From: Jannaschia aquimarina
Lineage (GTDB): Bacteria; Pseudomonadota; Alphaproteobacteria; Rhodobacterales; Rhodobacteraceae
Reading direction: 5' to 3'
Length of the DNA: 64,000 bases
Assembly (NCBI RefSeq): GCF_000877395.1
Contig: NZ_JYFE01000027.1
Span: 1-64,000, forward strand
A model generated the notes under the pieces. It worked only from the letters and a program-made list of their open reading frames with translations. It made no database searches and was not told the origin of the DNA. How positions within the stretch are numbered: position 1 is the first letter of the stretch; every line of letters begins with the position of its first letter. Both the position numbers and the translations under genes were made by a program. Shown here piece by piece: positions 33,655 to 42,915 of the stretch.

Positions 33655-34238
33655 TCCGGGTCGAGCAGGACGGGCCGGTCACCGCGCTGACCCTGGACCG
33701 GACGAACAAGCGGAATGCCCTCACGGGCGGCATGCTGGAGGACCTGATCGCTGGCGTCGAGGCGGCGCCCGGGCCACTCGTTATGACTGGGGCCGGAGGT
33801 GTCTTCAGCGCCGGGGCCGATCTGGAGGCCGCGCGGGCGGGGCTCGCCACCTCGCCATTATGGGAGCGGCTGTCGGGCACGATCGCGGCGCATCCCCATC
33901 TGACGGTCGCCGCGCTGAACGGAACCTGCGCCGGCGGGGCACTCGGCATGGTTCTGGCCTGCGACATCCGCCTGTCGGTGCCCGAGGCGACGTTCTTCTA
34001 CCCGGTGGCGAAGCTGGGCTTTCTTCCCCAGCCGTCCGACCCGGTGCGGCTGGCGGGCCTGACCGGCTCGTCCCGCGCCAAGCTGATGCTGGCCGGAGGG
34101 GCGCGATGGGATGCCTTCGAGGCGCTGACCTTCGGGCTGGTGGATCGGGTCGTCCCCGATCCGGTCGCCGCTGCGCGGGAACTCGTTTCCGCCGGTGAGC
34201 CGGGCCATGTCGCCGCGATCAAGGCAATGGTGCCCTGA
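33651..34238 (+). CDS. Enoyl-CoA hydratase/isomerase-family protein (short, atypical)
   Basis: A 195-residue crotonase-fold protein, about 60 residues shorter than usual. The oxyanion-hole parts FSAGADLEAA and NGTCAGGALGMVLACDIRLS are recognisable. However, the two Glu residues used by enoyl-CoA hydratases are both missing: the GGGCELAM position reads GGALGM, and the PEILLG position reads PVAKLG. It is therefore unlikely to be a standard hydratase and may catalyse another acyl-CoA reaction or be inactive. Starts with GTG at 33651, overlapping the SDR stop. Confidence 0.85.
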   Translation: MIRVEQDGPVTALTLDRTNKRNALTGGMLEDLIAGVEAAPGPLVMTGAGGVFSAGADLEAARAGLATSPLWERLSGTIAAHPHLTVAALNGTCAGGALGMVLACDIRLSVPEATFFYPVAKLGFLPQPSDPVRLAGLTGSSRAKLMLAGGARWDAFEALTFGLVDRVVPDPVAAARELVSAGEPGHVAAIKAMVP

Positions 34239-34263
34239 GCGAGCCCATCGCCCGGCCCGTTCG

Positions 34264-34860
34264 CTACTCCGTCAGGCCGCGCTGGCGCATCTCGAGCGGG
34301 ATGTTGAAGAGGGAGGTCCCGAGGTTCACGTCGGTGCGCATGTCGCCCAGAACGACGGTGGTCTGCTGACCGGACTCGTCGGTGATGACCCATTGCCGCA
34401 ACGTGACCGGGTTCGGCGTGAAGACGAGCTGGATGTTTCCGTATTGCGGATTCTCCGGATCCTGCAGCGTCACCTGCGTCTGGTTCGCATCCCCCGAATG
34501 CCGGACCAGCATGCCCGAGCGGCCCAAATTCACGTTGTCCTCCAGGATCAGGCTGAGGGGCGTCTGGCTGAGAGGGTATTGTTCGGGCGTGGTATTCGAG
34601 ACCGGATCGAAGACGGCCACCTGCCCGCCCCCGGCGATGACGAGGCCGCGGTTCGGCGCATCGTAGTCGAACCGCGCCCGGCCGGGCCGCCGGAGCGACA
34701 GATCGCCGGTAGAGATCGTTCCATCCGCGTTGATCTGCGTGAATTCGGCCTGCGCCGTGCGGAAGCCGTTGAGATACTGGCTGATCGCGTTGACCGGGAT
34801 CTGGGCCTGCGCGGGCAGGGCGGTCAGCGCGGCCAGGGCGGCGGCGAGAAGGATGCGCAT
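34264..34860 (-). CDS. lolA: Outer-membrane lipoprotein carrier protein LolA
   Basis: A 198-residue periplasmic chaperone that carries lipoproteins from the LolCDE transporter to the outer membrane. The signal peptide MRILLAAALAALTALPAQAQ is followed by QYLNGFRTAQAEFTQINADGTISTGDLSLRRPGRARFDYD, the typical LolA strand pattern. The length fits the family. The start at 34860 is fixed by the signal peptide; an open frame continues upstream without conserved content. It is next to the ppk2 gene on the same strand with a 149-bp gap. Confidence 0.93.
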   Translation of the reverse strand: MRILLAAALAALTALPAQAQIPVNAISQYLNGFRTAQAEFTQINADGTISTGDLSLRRPGRARFDYDAPNRGLVIAGGGQVAVFDPVSNTTPEQYPLSQTPLSLILEDNVNLGRSGMLVRHSGDANQTQVTLQDPENPQYGNIQLVFTPNPVTLRQWVITDESGQQTTVVLGDMRTDVNLGTSLFNIPLEMRQRGLTE

Positions 34861-34992
34861 CGGAATGCTCCGTGGTCTTCGATGGTCAGGTCGATATGGG
34901 GCAGACCCGCCAGGAAACCCAGAGATATGCGATGACAGCCGCGCGAGATGACGAAACACCGCCGGTCCCACAAGGGCGCGAAGCCCTGCGGG

Positions 34993-35011
34993 GAGCCGGC
35001 GATGCCGGCTC
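34993..35011 (-). terminator. Hairpin at the ppk2 stop codon
   Basis: GAGCCGGC / GCCGGCTC forms a perfect 8-bp stem with a 3-base loop and overlaps the last two bases of the ppk2 stop codon. No T-tract follows. It could be a 3' stability hairpin or a factor-dependent stop signal. Confidence 0.4.
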
Positions 35012-35888
35012 AGCCCTTGCGCGTGTCGGGATGCAGCGACGACGCGAGGATGTGATCCGACTGGTGGATGATGCGCTGGGCCTGATGCACGATCAGCGGG
35101 TCGGGCATCGTCGCGACTTCGGGATCCTTTCCGGGATAGTCCAGCGAGGACAGGAAGTGGCGCATGCAATTGAGGCGCGCGCGCTTCTTGTCGTCCGACA
35201 GGATGACCGTCCAGGGCGCATCGGCAGTGTCGGTATAGAAGAACATAGCCTCTTTCGCCTCGGTGTAGTCCGACCACTTGTCCAGCGAGGCGCGGTCGAT
35301 CGGAGACAGCTTCCATTGTTTCAGCGGATCGGTTTCGCGCGATTTGAATCGGCGGCGCTGTTCCTGCTGGGTGACCGAAAACCAATATTTGAACAGGTGG
35401 ATCCCGGACCGCACCAGCATCCGCTCGAACTCGGGCGTCTGGCGCATGAATTCGAGGTACTCGGTCGGCTCGCAGAAGTTCATCACCCGTTCGACGCCGG
35501 CGCGATTGTACCAGGACCGGTCATAGAGCACGATCTCGCCGGAGGTGGGCAGGTGCTTGACGTAGCGCTGGAAGTACCACTGGCCGCGTTCCTCGTCGGT
35601 CGGCTTGTTCAGGGCGACGACGCGCGCGGCCCGGGGATTGAGATGTTCGGTGAAGCGCTTGATCGTGCCGCCCTTGCCGGCGGCATCGCGCCCTTCGAAC
35701 AGCATGACGACCCGCTGGCCCGTGTCCTGTAACCAGAGTTGGGCCTTCAGCAACTCGACCTGAAGCGCGGCTTTCTCGGCCTCGTACTTCGCGCGCGCGA
35801 TCTTGCGCGGATAGGGATATTTCCGGGCATCGGCGGCCTTGCTCAGGGCCTTCCTGGCCCCTGTGGTCGAGATCTGCGGCGCGTTCAT
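35010..35888 (-). CDS. ppk2: Polyphosphate kinase 2
   Basis: A 292-residue cytosolic kinase of the PPK2 family, which moves phosphate between inorganic polyphosphate and nucleotides. The Walker A motif FEGRDAAGKGG is at 65-74. The lid and Walker B parts are GQWYFQRYVKHLPTSGEIVLYDRSWYNRAGVE. VERVMNFCEPTEYLEFMRQTPEFERML and LSPIDRASLDKW are highly conserved in the family. Single-domain size indicates a one-domain PPK2. The start at 35888 follows GGAGG. Likely role: phosphate storage or nucleotide regeneration under stress. Confidence 0.96.
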   Translation of the reverse strand: MNAPQISTTGARKALSKAADARKYPYPRKIARAKYEAEKAALQVELLKAQLWLQDTGQRVVMLFEGRDAAGKGGTIKRFTEHLNPRAARVVALNKPTDEERGQWYFQRYVKHLPTSGEIVLYDRSWYNRAGVERVMNFCEPTEYLEFMRQTPEFERMLVRSGIHLFKYWFSVTQQEQRRRFKSRETDPLKQWKLSPIDRASLDKWSDYTEAKEAMFFYTDTADAPWTVILSDDKKRARLNCMRHFLSSLDYPGKDPEVATMPDPLIVHQAQRIIHQSDHILASSLHPDTRKG

Positions 35889-36029
35889 CGTGCATCCTCC
35901 GTCCTGTGGCAGGTCACTCGATTGGCAGGTCCCGGCGGCCATTTCCCTGACCCAGATCAGGCGGCCGCTCCGTTCACTCTTCGTCCACCAATTTCGGGCA
36001 TCCGTAGCAGACGGACGCGAAAGGCAAGC

Positions 36030-37067
36030 ATGGCGACATTCACGATTCCCGTCCTGTTGGAGCAGGACATGCACGCCGCCGGCGGCACCGTCGGATCGAA
36101 CGGAACCTATGCCACGAATGGCAGCACGTTCACCTACTCGGCTTCGGATATGCCGACATATTCAGTGACGATCACTGATAACGGCGCGGATCAGACGACC
36201 TTGTCCGCGGATACGGACGGGGTGAACTCGGATGGCGGGGCGAATACCGACAACGAGGGGGCGGACGGAGAAACCGCGACCGTGCGCGACCCGAACGGGA
36301 ACGTCGTCGGAACACCTGATGGCCGCGTCGCCGCCGACCGCTCCGCCGTACTGGAGGGGAGCGATGGCAGCACGATCACGATCTACGAGATCGAGGTTTT
36401 CGACGATCTCGACATGTACGCCTTCAGCGCGCCCCTGCAGGAAGGGGTGACCTATACGGTGGTCTCGACGAACACCCGGGATCAGCCGATCCAATACTCG
36501 GAAATGGTGTGCCTCGCCCGAGGGACGCCGATCGCTACCCAGAATGGCGAGCGACCCGTCCAGACGCTGCGCACTGGGTGCAAGGTCACGGTGCTCGACG
36601 GGCCGCCGGCGACACTCGTGCTGGCCGTCCAAGACACCTATCGGCCGGGCCGCGACGCCGTCCCCGTCCGGATCGGTGCGGGGGCCCTGGGCAACGCGCG
36701 CGATCTCATTGTCTCGGCACAGCATCGTGTCCTGTGGGACGGGGGGCTGGTGGCAGCCGGTCTGCTGGCAGACGAACTGGGCGGCCAATTCCGCCGTGCG
36801 ACCGGCCTGCGGGCGACGACGTTTCACAACCTTTTACTTGACCGGCATCACGTCATCTTCGCAGGCGGCGCACCCGTCGAAAGCCTTTATCCGGGGCCAC
36901 GCGCGCTGTGCCGCCTCGCTTTGGGTCGCGGGACGCTCCTGACGGCCCGGCTTCGATGGCCCGGTCTCTGGGAGGCTGCCAGCCACGCCGAGGTCCGGCG
37001 CATTTACGGCCCGCCCGCGCGGCCGATCCTGCGGAGGTCGGACCTGCGCGCGATGGCGTTGGCTTGA
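36030..37067 (+). CDS. Hint-domain protein, copy 2
   Basis: A 345-residue paralogue of the protein at 23971. The N-terminal 160 residues are acidic and rich in Thr, Asp, Gly and Asn. The linker EGVTYTVVSTNTRDQPIQYSE matches GTTYTVTNVSNPNSTNYSE of copy 1. The Hint domain begins at Cys161 (VCLARGTPIATQNGERPV) and includes IVSAQHRVLWDGG (His232) and LDRHHVIFAGGAPVES. The probable nucleophile and His are kept. The start at 36030 follows GAAAGG. No signal peptide is evident. Function unknown. Confidence 0.88.
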   Translation: MATFTIPVLLEQDMHAAGGTVGSNGTYATNGSTFTYSASDMPTYSVTITDNGADQTTLSADTDGVNSDGGANTDNEGADGETATVRDPNGNVVGTPDGRVAADRSAVLEGSDGSTITIYEIEVFDDLDMYAFSAPLQEGVTYTVVSTNTRDQPIQYSEMVCLARGTPIATQNGERPVQTLRTGCKVTVLDGPPATLVLAVQDTYRPGRDAVPVRIGAGALGNARDLIVSAQHRVLWDGGLVAAGLLADELGGQFRRATGLRATTFHNLLLDRHHVIFAGGAPVESLYPGPRALCRLALGRGTLLTARLRWPGLWEAASHAEVRRIYGPPARPILRRSDLRAMALA

Positions 37068-37507
37068 GGGCGGGATCGCCGCCAGATCTTCGCTCCCGAC
37101 ACAATGAAAACTGCCGAGCAAGCGACCGAAACGGACTGCACCCCCGGGTTGGATGAGCCGCCGCCGGTTCAGGAGCTCCCCGACCCGTGAAGACAGCAAG
37201 CCATCGCGGCCTTATGACATGGACAGGATGGCCTGACACCGGACGCGCCTAATCCGTAGCAGCCCGCCATTTTGCAGTCGATCCCATGGTTGCAAATACC
37301 TCGGAGCCGGTTGCATCCGCGAGCAGTCATGGGCGCGAAGAGTGAAGAGGTCGACCAGAGCTTCCCGCACGACCCGCACGCGACCATGCCGCGCGTCACC
37401 GGCGTCCCCACCGGCCGGTCGCAAAAGCATCCAGATCTGAATTTACGGGAGGGTGTCCGCCGGATCGCGAGCGCGACACCTGATCCGGCAACGCGGTACG
37501 TGTCCGC
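37068..37507. other. 440-bp gene-free region between the Hint protein gene and ftsK
   Basis: Several short frames cross it, including a Cys-rich one on the minus strand, but none has a good start signal or family look. A perfect 8-bp inverted repeat GCCGGATC (37459-37466) / GATCCGGC (37482-37489) lies just past the ftsK stop and could help end that transcript. The composition is slightly less GC-rich than the genes. No tRNA, riboswitch or other RNA fold was recognised. Confidence 0.5.
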
Positions 37508-40201
37508 CTACGCCTCCGGGATCAGGATCTCGCGCTTGCCGACATGGTTCGAGGCGCTGACGACGCCTTCATCCTCCATCTGCTCCACGAGGCGGGCGGC
37601 CTTGTTGTAGCCGATGCCCAGCTTGCGCTGGATGTAGCTGGTAGAGCACTTGCGGTCCTTCGCCACGATCTGCACCGCCTGATCGTAGAGCGCGTCCTCG
37701 CCGCCGGTATTCCCGCCCGTATTCAGACCGAGCACCGCATCTATGTCGGAGGCACTGTCCTCGGACGGTCCGTCCAGCACGCTGGACGCGTATTCCGGCG
37801 GGCCGAAGGATTTCAGGTGGTTCACGATCTCCTCGACCTCCTCGTCCGAGCAGAAGGGACCGTGGACGCGGGTGATCTTGGAGCCGCCAGCCATGTAGAG
37901 CATGTCCCCCATGCCCAGAAGTTGCTCGGCGCCCATTTCGCCCAGGATCGTGCGGCTGTCGATCTTCGACGTCACGTGGAAACTGATCCGGGTGGGGAAG
38001 TTCGCCTTGACCGTACCGGTGATGACATCGACCGAGGGACGCTGCGTTGCCATGACGAGGTGGATGCCCGAGGCACGCGCCATCTGTGCGAGGCGCTGGA
38101 TGCAGGCCTCGATCTCCTTGCCGGCGACCATCATGAGGTCGGCCATCTCGTCCACGACGACGACGATGTAGGGCAGCTTGACGGGTTCGGTCTCTTCGGT
38201 CTCGAAGATCGGATCGCCCGTCTCTTCGTCGAAGCCGGTCTGGACGGTGCGGCTGAACATCTCGCCCTTGGACAGCGCGTCGGCCACGCGGCCGTTGTAG
38301 CCGTCGATGTTCCGCACGCCCATGCGGGACATCTTGCGATAGCGCTCCTCCATCTCGCCCACGACCCATTTGAGTGCGACGACCGCCTTCTTGGGGTCGG
38401 TGACGACCGGGGACAGCAGGTGCGGGATGCCATCGTAGACGCTGAGTTCCAGCATCTTGGGGTCGATCATGATCAGGCGGCATTCCTCGGGTGTCAGCCG
38501 ATAGAGCAGCGACAGGATCATCGTGTTGATCGCCACCGACTTGCCCGAGCCGGTCGTCCCCGCGATCAAGAGGTGTGGCATCCGCGCGAGGTCTGCCACG
38601 ACGGGGGCGCCGCCGATATCCTTGCCGAGCGCGAGCGCGAGCTTCTGGTTCGAGTCGCCGAAATCGCGGGCCGAGAAGATTTCGCGCAGGACGACCTTCT
38701 CGCGCCGCTCGTTCGGCAGTTCGATCCCGATCACGCTGCGGCCCGGTACGGTCGAGACGCGCGCCGAGAGCGCCGACATGGACCGCGCGATATCGTCGGC
38801 CAGACCGATCACACGGCTGGCCTTCAGGCCGGGCGCGGGCTCCAGCTCGTACATGGTGACGACGGGGCCGGGACGGACGCTGACGATCTCTCCCTTGACG
38901 CCGTAATCGTCGAGCACGTTCTCCAGCAGGCGGGCGTTCTGCTCCAGCGCCTCGTCCGAGAGGACGTGGCGTTCGACCGTGGACGGATCGGCCAGCAGGG
39001 CCAGCGGCGGCTTTTCGTATTCGTCGGCCTTGTCTTCGAAGGCGAGGGCGGGCTGCGCCTCGGCGCGGGCCTGCCGCGAGGGGGCGGCGGCCTTCTTGAC
39101 GGGTTGGACGACGCGTGGCGCGTGGGGCTGCGCGGTCACCGGGACGGTCTCGGCGGCCGGCACGGGCGTGTCGGCGGACAGGTCGGGCAGATCGTGGATG
39201 CCCGTCGTCTCGGTCACGGCCGGGGCGGGCGGGATGCGCGAAAGCTGCGGCTCCTGCCGGGGGGCCTCGGACGGCGGTGCGCTGAGCGCTTCGGCGATAT
39301 GGGCGCGGCGCACGCGCGACCGCACGGCGCTGGCGATGCGATTGCGGATGCGGTCCTCGTCATCGGCGGGCGCATCGTCATCCGCGGCGGCCGGGGCGGG
39401 GTCGCGCGACAGGAACGACAGGAAGCCGCTGCGCGGGGCGTCCGTTTCCTCGTCATCGTCTTCAAACAGGATTTCGTCCCCATCGTCACCGCGCGCTGTG
39501 CGCGAGGCCGCGATCCCGGCGCCGGCGCGACGCGTTCCCCTGGCCGCGGCACGCCCGGCGCCGCCGGTGGCCAGGCGCAACAGGTAGAGCCCGTTGCCGA
39601 AACCTTCGAGGAACAGGACCCAGCCCTTCTTCATCTCGTCGCGGGTGAAGCCCAGAACCCAGGCCCCGCTGACGAAGACCGCCGCCGTCAGGACCAGCGT
39701 CAGGATCTTCAGCCCGGCCGTCGCGGTGATCGGCAACAGGACGAGCAGCATGCCCAGTACCTGGTCTCCCAGCAGGCCGCCCTGCCCGAAATCATGCGTC
39801 CAGGCGGGCGACGGCACCGAGGTCGCGAACCAGGTGGCACAGACCGGGATCCACGCGGCCACGAAGAGCGCACGCGGGAAGGCCCGTTCGGACCCCCAAT
39901 GGAACGTGTAGCGCGCGCCCCACACCATCAGACCGAGCGCGAGGGCCAGCGCCCCCTTGCCCACGATCAGCATCAGCGGCGCCGCAAGCGTTGCGCCGAA
40001 GCCGCCCAGCCAGTTGCGCGGTGCCGCATCCGTCGCCGACAGGAGCGACGGGTCGGATGGGTGATACGTCAGAAGCATCACCGCCAGAACGAGGCCCAGC
40101 AGGGCGAGGATGACGCCCAGCCCTTCGCGCCCGCGCCGCGCGAGCGTGATCTGCACCGAGCTATCGAGAAGGGGATCGCGCTGCCTGACCTGATAAGCCA
40201 T
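37508..40201 (-). CDS. ftsK: DNA translocase FtsK
   Basis: An 897-residue cell-division protein. Four hydrophobic segments occupy about residues 28-180. A Pro/Ala/acid-rich linker (about 215-400) leads to the RecA-like motor, with Walker A GTTGSGKS at 548-555 and Walker [14 protein letters not shown]. The C-terminal gamma domain ([37 protein letters not shown]) reads the polar KOPS signals. It pumps DNA at the septum and activates XerCD at dif. Length and order are normal. It follows the aminotransferase gene by 9 bp on the same strand. Confidence 0.97.
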   Translation of the reverse strand: MAYQVRQRDPLLDSSVQITLARRGREGLGVILALLGLVLAVMLLTYHPSDPSLLSATDAAPRNWLGGFGATLAAPLMLIVGKGALALALGLMVWGARYTFHWGSERAFPRALFVAAWIPVCATWFATSVPSPAWTHDFGQGGLLGDQVLGMLLVLLPITATAGLKILTLVLTAAVFVSGAWVLGFTRDEMKKGWVLFLEGFGNGLYLLRLATGGAGRAAARGTRRAGAGIAASRTARGDDGDEILFEDDDEETDAPRSGFLSFLSRDPAPAAADDDAPADDEDRIRNRIASAVRSRVRRAHIAEALSAPPSEAPRQEPQLSRIPPAPAVTETTGIHDLPDLSADTPVPAAETVPVTAQPHAPRVVQPVKKAAAPSRQARAEAQPALAFEDKADEYEKPPLALLADPSTVERHVLSDEALEQNARLLENVLDDYGVKGEIVSVRPGPVVTMYELEPAPGLKASRVIGLADDIARSMSALSARVSTVPGRSVIGIELPNERREKVVLREIFSARDFGDSNQKLALALGKDIGGAPVVADLARMPHLLIAGTTGSGKSVAINTMILSLLYRLTPEECRLIMIDPKMLELSVYDGIPHLLSPVVTDPKKAVVALKWVVGEMEERYRKMSRMGVRNIDGYNGRVADALSKGEMFSRTVQTGFDEETGDPIFETEETEPVKLPYIVVVVDEMADLMMVAGKEIEACIQRLAQMARASGIHLVMATQRPSVDVITGTVKANFPTRISFHVTSKIDSRTILGEMGAEQLLGMGDMLYMAGGSKITRVHGPFCSDEEVEEIVNHLKSFGPPEYASSVLDGPSEDSASDIDAVLGLNTGGNTGGEDALYDQAVQIVAKDRKCSTSYIQRKLGIGYNKAARLVEQMEDEGVVSASNHVGKREILIPEA

Positions 40202-40210
40202 TGTTCTTCC

Positions 40211-41398
40211 TTATTCGTAGATGCAGGCGCGCAGCCGGGTCAGCCCGCGCGCCACCTCGTCGCGCGGGGCGACCAATGCCGCCCGAATGAAAGCCTGGCC
40301 CGGATTGCCGTCCTCGGTCTCGCGGGCGAGATAGGCGCCGGGCAGGACCTTTACCCCCGCCTCGCGCCACAATTTCACGGTCGTCGCCTCGCCGTTGCCG
40401 CCCGGCGCGGGCAGCCACAGGAAGAAACCCGCCTCCGGGATCGTCACGCCGGGCACGTTGCCCAGGATGCGCGCGGCCTCTTCGAACTTCTCGGCGTAAA
40501 GGCGGCGGTTCTCTTCGACATGGGCCTCGTCGGCCCAGGCGGCGGCGGCGGCCATCTGCAACGGGAGGGGCAGAGGGGCCCCCGCATAGGCGCGCAACTG
40601 GCGCATCCGGGCGATATTGCCCGGCCCGGTCACCGCAAATCCGGAGCGGAGTCCGGCGAGGTTCGACCGCTTGGACAGCGAGTGGAAGGCGACCACGCGG
40701 TCCGGGTCGGCGCCCGTCGCGGCGACGGCCTGCAGCACGCCCGTGGGCGGGGTGCCGCGATAGATCTCGGAATAGCACTCGTCCGCGAAGATCAGGAAGT
40801 CGTGCCGCTCCGCCAGTTCCAGAAGGCGGGACCAGTAGACCATGTCCGCCACCGCGCCCTGCGGATTGGCGGGGGAGCAGATATAAGCGGCTGCGACCCG
40901 GTCCAGCAAAGCCGGATCCAGCGACGCGATGTCGGGAAGGTTGCCCGTTGCCTCCGTCGCGTTGACGTAGTGCGGGGTGGCATTCACCGACAGCGAGGCG
41001 ACGGCATAGACCTGATAGAACGGGTTCGGCGTCAGGATGACGGGGCATTCGCCGTTCTTCGTCTCGGGGACCAGCGCCATGCAGGCGTTGTAAAGCCCCT
41101 CACGCGTGCCGTTCAGCGCCAGCAGGTGGTCGGGTGACGCCTCGTAGCCGTAGCGGCGCGACAGCCAGGCGGCGCAGGCCTCCAGCAATTCGGGCGCGCC
41201 GTCATTGGGTGGATAGGACATGAAGGCCGCCTGATGGCGTGCGATCACCTCTCCGATGAAAGCGGGAGGCGCGTGGCGAGGATCGCCGATGGTCATCTGC
41301 ACGGGATCGTTCGCTCCGGGCGGCATATCGCCCAAGAGCGTCCGCAGACGCGGGAATGCATAATCCGGCAGTGCGGAAAACCGCTCTGGTGCGTTCAT
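40211..41398 (-). CDS. Class I/II aminotransferase (DapC-like)
   Basis: A 395-residue PLP-dependent enzyme of fold type I. Substrate and cofactor motifs include LNGTREGLYNACMALVP, the CSPANPQGAV segment and FADECYSEIYRGTPP. The PLP Lys243 is in HSLSKRSNLAGLRSG. The C-terminal FLWLPAP and the Arg in FIRAALVAP complete the fold. It resembles succinyldiaminopimelate aminotransferase (DapC) of lysine and peptidoglycan synthesis, but aspartate-type substrates cannot be excluded. Nine bases upstream of ftsK, so likely co-transcribed with it. Confidence 0.9.
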   Translation of the reverse strand: MNAPERFSALPDYAFPRLRTLLGDMPPGANDPVQMTIGDPRHAPPAFIGEVIARHQAAFMSYPPNDGAPELLEACAAWLSRRYGYEASPDHLLALNGTREGLYNACMALVPETKNGECPVILTPNPFYQVYAVASLSVNATPHYVNATEATGNLPDIASLDPALLDRVAAAYICSPANPQGAVADMVYWSRLLELAERHDFLIFADECYSEIYRGTPPTGVLQAVAATGADPDRVVAFHSLSKRSNLAGLRSGFAVTGPGNIARMRQLRAYAGAPLPLPLQMAAAAAWADEAHVEENRRLYAEKFEEAARILGNVPGVTIPEAGFFLWLPAPGGNGEATTVKLWREAGVKVLPGAYLARETEDGNPGQAFIRAALVAPRDEVARGLTRLRACIYE

Positions 41399-41507
41399 TG
41401 CCTGGCCTCGATGCGGATGCTCTGACGGCGCCGCTTGAAGGAAGGCTAAGCCTCTGATGCGCCGGTGCCTAGATGGCGGTGTCGCTAAGCCCTTCCCCCT
41501 GTTGCAT

Positions 41508-42833
41508 TCAGGCCAGCGCCCGCTCTGCGGCGCTGCCCAGGCGCAGCAGCCGCTCCTCGGCCATCGGTGCGGCCATGAGCATGATCCCGCAGGACGGCAC
41601 GCCGGTCGGCAGCGTCAGCGCACAAAGCCCCATCAGATTGCCGATTCGGGTGTTGCGCAGGCAGGCGAGGTTTTCCTCGACGTAGAACTCCGTGTCCGAC
41701 AGCAGACGGTCGCGGTCGGGCGGCGTGGACATGACGCTGGGCACGATCACTGCGTCGTAGCCTGCCGTCTCGCGCGCGTAATCGGCGCGCAGGGCGCGCA
41801 GCTTGCGCCAGGCGCGCAGGACGTCGACCGCCGAAGCCTGGCGGCCTGCGCGGAAGCGTTCGCGTACGGGGGCGAACATCGCCTCGGGATCCGCCTCGAT
41901 CGTCTCGCCCCAGATGGCGTAGGCCTCGGGCGCGTAGAGCAGCGGCGAGAGCGCCATCGCCTCGTCCACGCAGGCGAGGGCCTTGCGCTCGATCGAGGCG
42001 CCGGCGTCGCGCAGACGGGCCTCTGCCGCCTCGAACGCCTTGCGCGGACCGTCGCGCGAACTGTCGGAATAATCGGCCAACGTCAGCAGGCGCGCGCCAT
42101 CCAGCGTCGCGTCCGCAAGATCGGCGGGGTGCGTGCCTTCCAGCAAGGCCAGTGCCAGGGCGCAATCCTCGACGTTCCGGGCCAGCGGGCCGATCGTGTC
42201 GAAGGTCTCGCAAAGGGGGACGACGCCATCATTCGGCAGGCGTCCATGGGTGGTCTTCAAGCCGACCAGGTCGTTCCAGGCGGCCGGCGTGCGGACGGAG
42301 CCGCCGGTATCCGATCCGATGGCAAGCGGCGCCAGCCCGAATGCCACCGACGCCGCCGCGCCGGAAGACGATCCGCCCGGCACCGCCTTCGGGTCATGAC
42401 GCCCGGGCGGCGTCGCGGTCACGGGGTTCAGGCCCAGACCGGCAAAGGCCAGTTCGGACATGTGCGTTTTGCCCAGACAGACCGATCCGCCCTGACTTGC
42501 GCGGGCGACGACTGGCGCGTCCAGATCGGGGGTGCGCCCCTTCAGGAGGGCAGACCCCGCCTCGGTCGCGATACCGGCGGTGTCGAAGAGGTCTTTCCAG
42601 CTGATCGGTACGCCGTCCAACACTCCCTTGCGGGTGCCGGAGCGGGCGCGGCGCGCGGCGGCCTCCGCCTCGGCGCGTGCGCGGACTTCGGTGGTGCGCG
42701 CATAGACCTGCCGATCGGGATCGCCCACCGCGATGGCCGACAGGTAGGTGTCGCACAGCGCCTCCGGGTCGATATCTCCGGCGGCGATGCCGCGTCCCAG
42801 ATCGCCCGCGCTCGCCCGAAGCCAGTCATCCAT
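41508..42833 (-). CDS. Amidase signature family protein
   Basis: A 441-residue hydrolase of the amidase signature family. The Ser-cisSer-Lys triad is visible: Lys80 in GVPISWKDLFD, the cis-Ser region GGSSSG at 153-158, and the nucleophile Ser179 in GSDTGGSVRTPA. The substrate is unknown; the family covers aliphatic and aryl amides, GatA and allophanate hydrolase. No gatB or gatC genes are near, which argues against the tRNA amidotransferase. The start at 42833 (MDDWLRASAG) fits the family; the open frame upstream overlaps the divergent UbiH-like gene. Confidence 0.92.
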   Translation of the reverse strand: MDDWLRASAGDLGRGIAAGDIDPEALCDTYLSAIAVGDPDRQVYARTTEVRARAEAEAAARRARSGTRKGVLDGVPISWKDLFDTAGIATEAGSALLKGRTPDLDAPVVARASQGGSVCLGKTHMSELAFAGLGLNPVTATPPGRHDPKAVPGGSSSGAAASVAFGLAPLAIGSDTGGSVRTPAAWNDLVGLKTTHGRLPNDGVVPLCETFDTIGPLARNVEDCALALALLEGTHPADLADATLDGARLLTLADYSDSSRDGPRKAFEAAEARLRDAGASIERKALACVDEAMALSPLLYAPEAYAIWGETIEADPEAMFAPVRERFRAGRQASAVDVLRAWRKLRALRADYARETAGYDAVIVPSVMSTPPDRDRLLSDTEFYVEENLACLRNTRIGNLMGLCALTLPTGVPSCGIMLMAAPMAEERLLRLGSAAERALA

Positions 42834-42915
42834 CTCCGCCCCCTTTCGTCGCAGCGTGACGCTAGAGCCGCCGGTCGCCTTGGACAACCGTGCGCGCAGG
42901 CGTAAGTGGCGGGGC

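Noticed and set aside
37169-37411. Cysteine-rich 80-codon frame before ftsK
   Set aside because: No ribosome binding site, no recognised family, and it lies in a region without other coding signs.
37544-41137. Open frame of nearly 1200 codons on the plus strand
   Set aside because: Exact antisense of ftsK and the aminotransferase; high GC leaves few stops. Composition (His, Arg, Gly, Gln rich) is not protein-like, and the opposite strand has clear family motifs.
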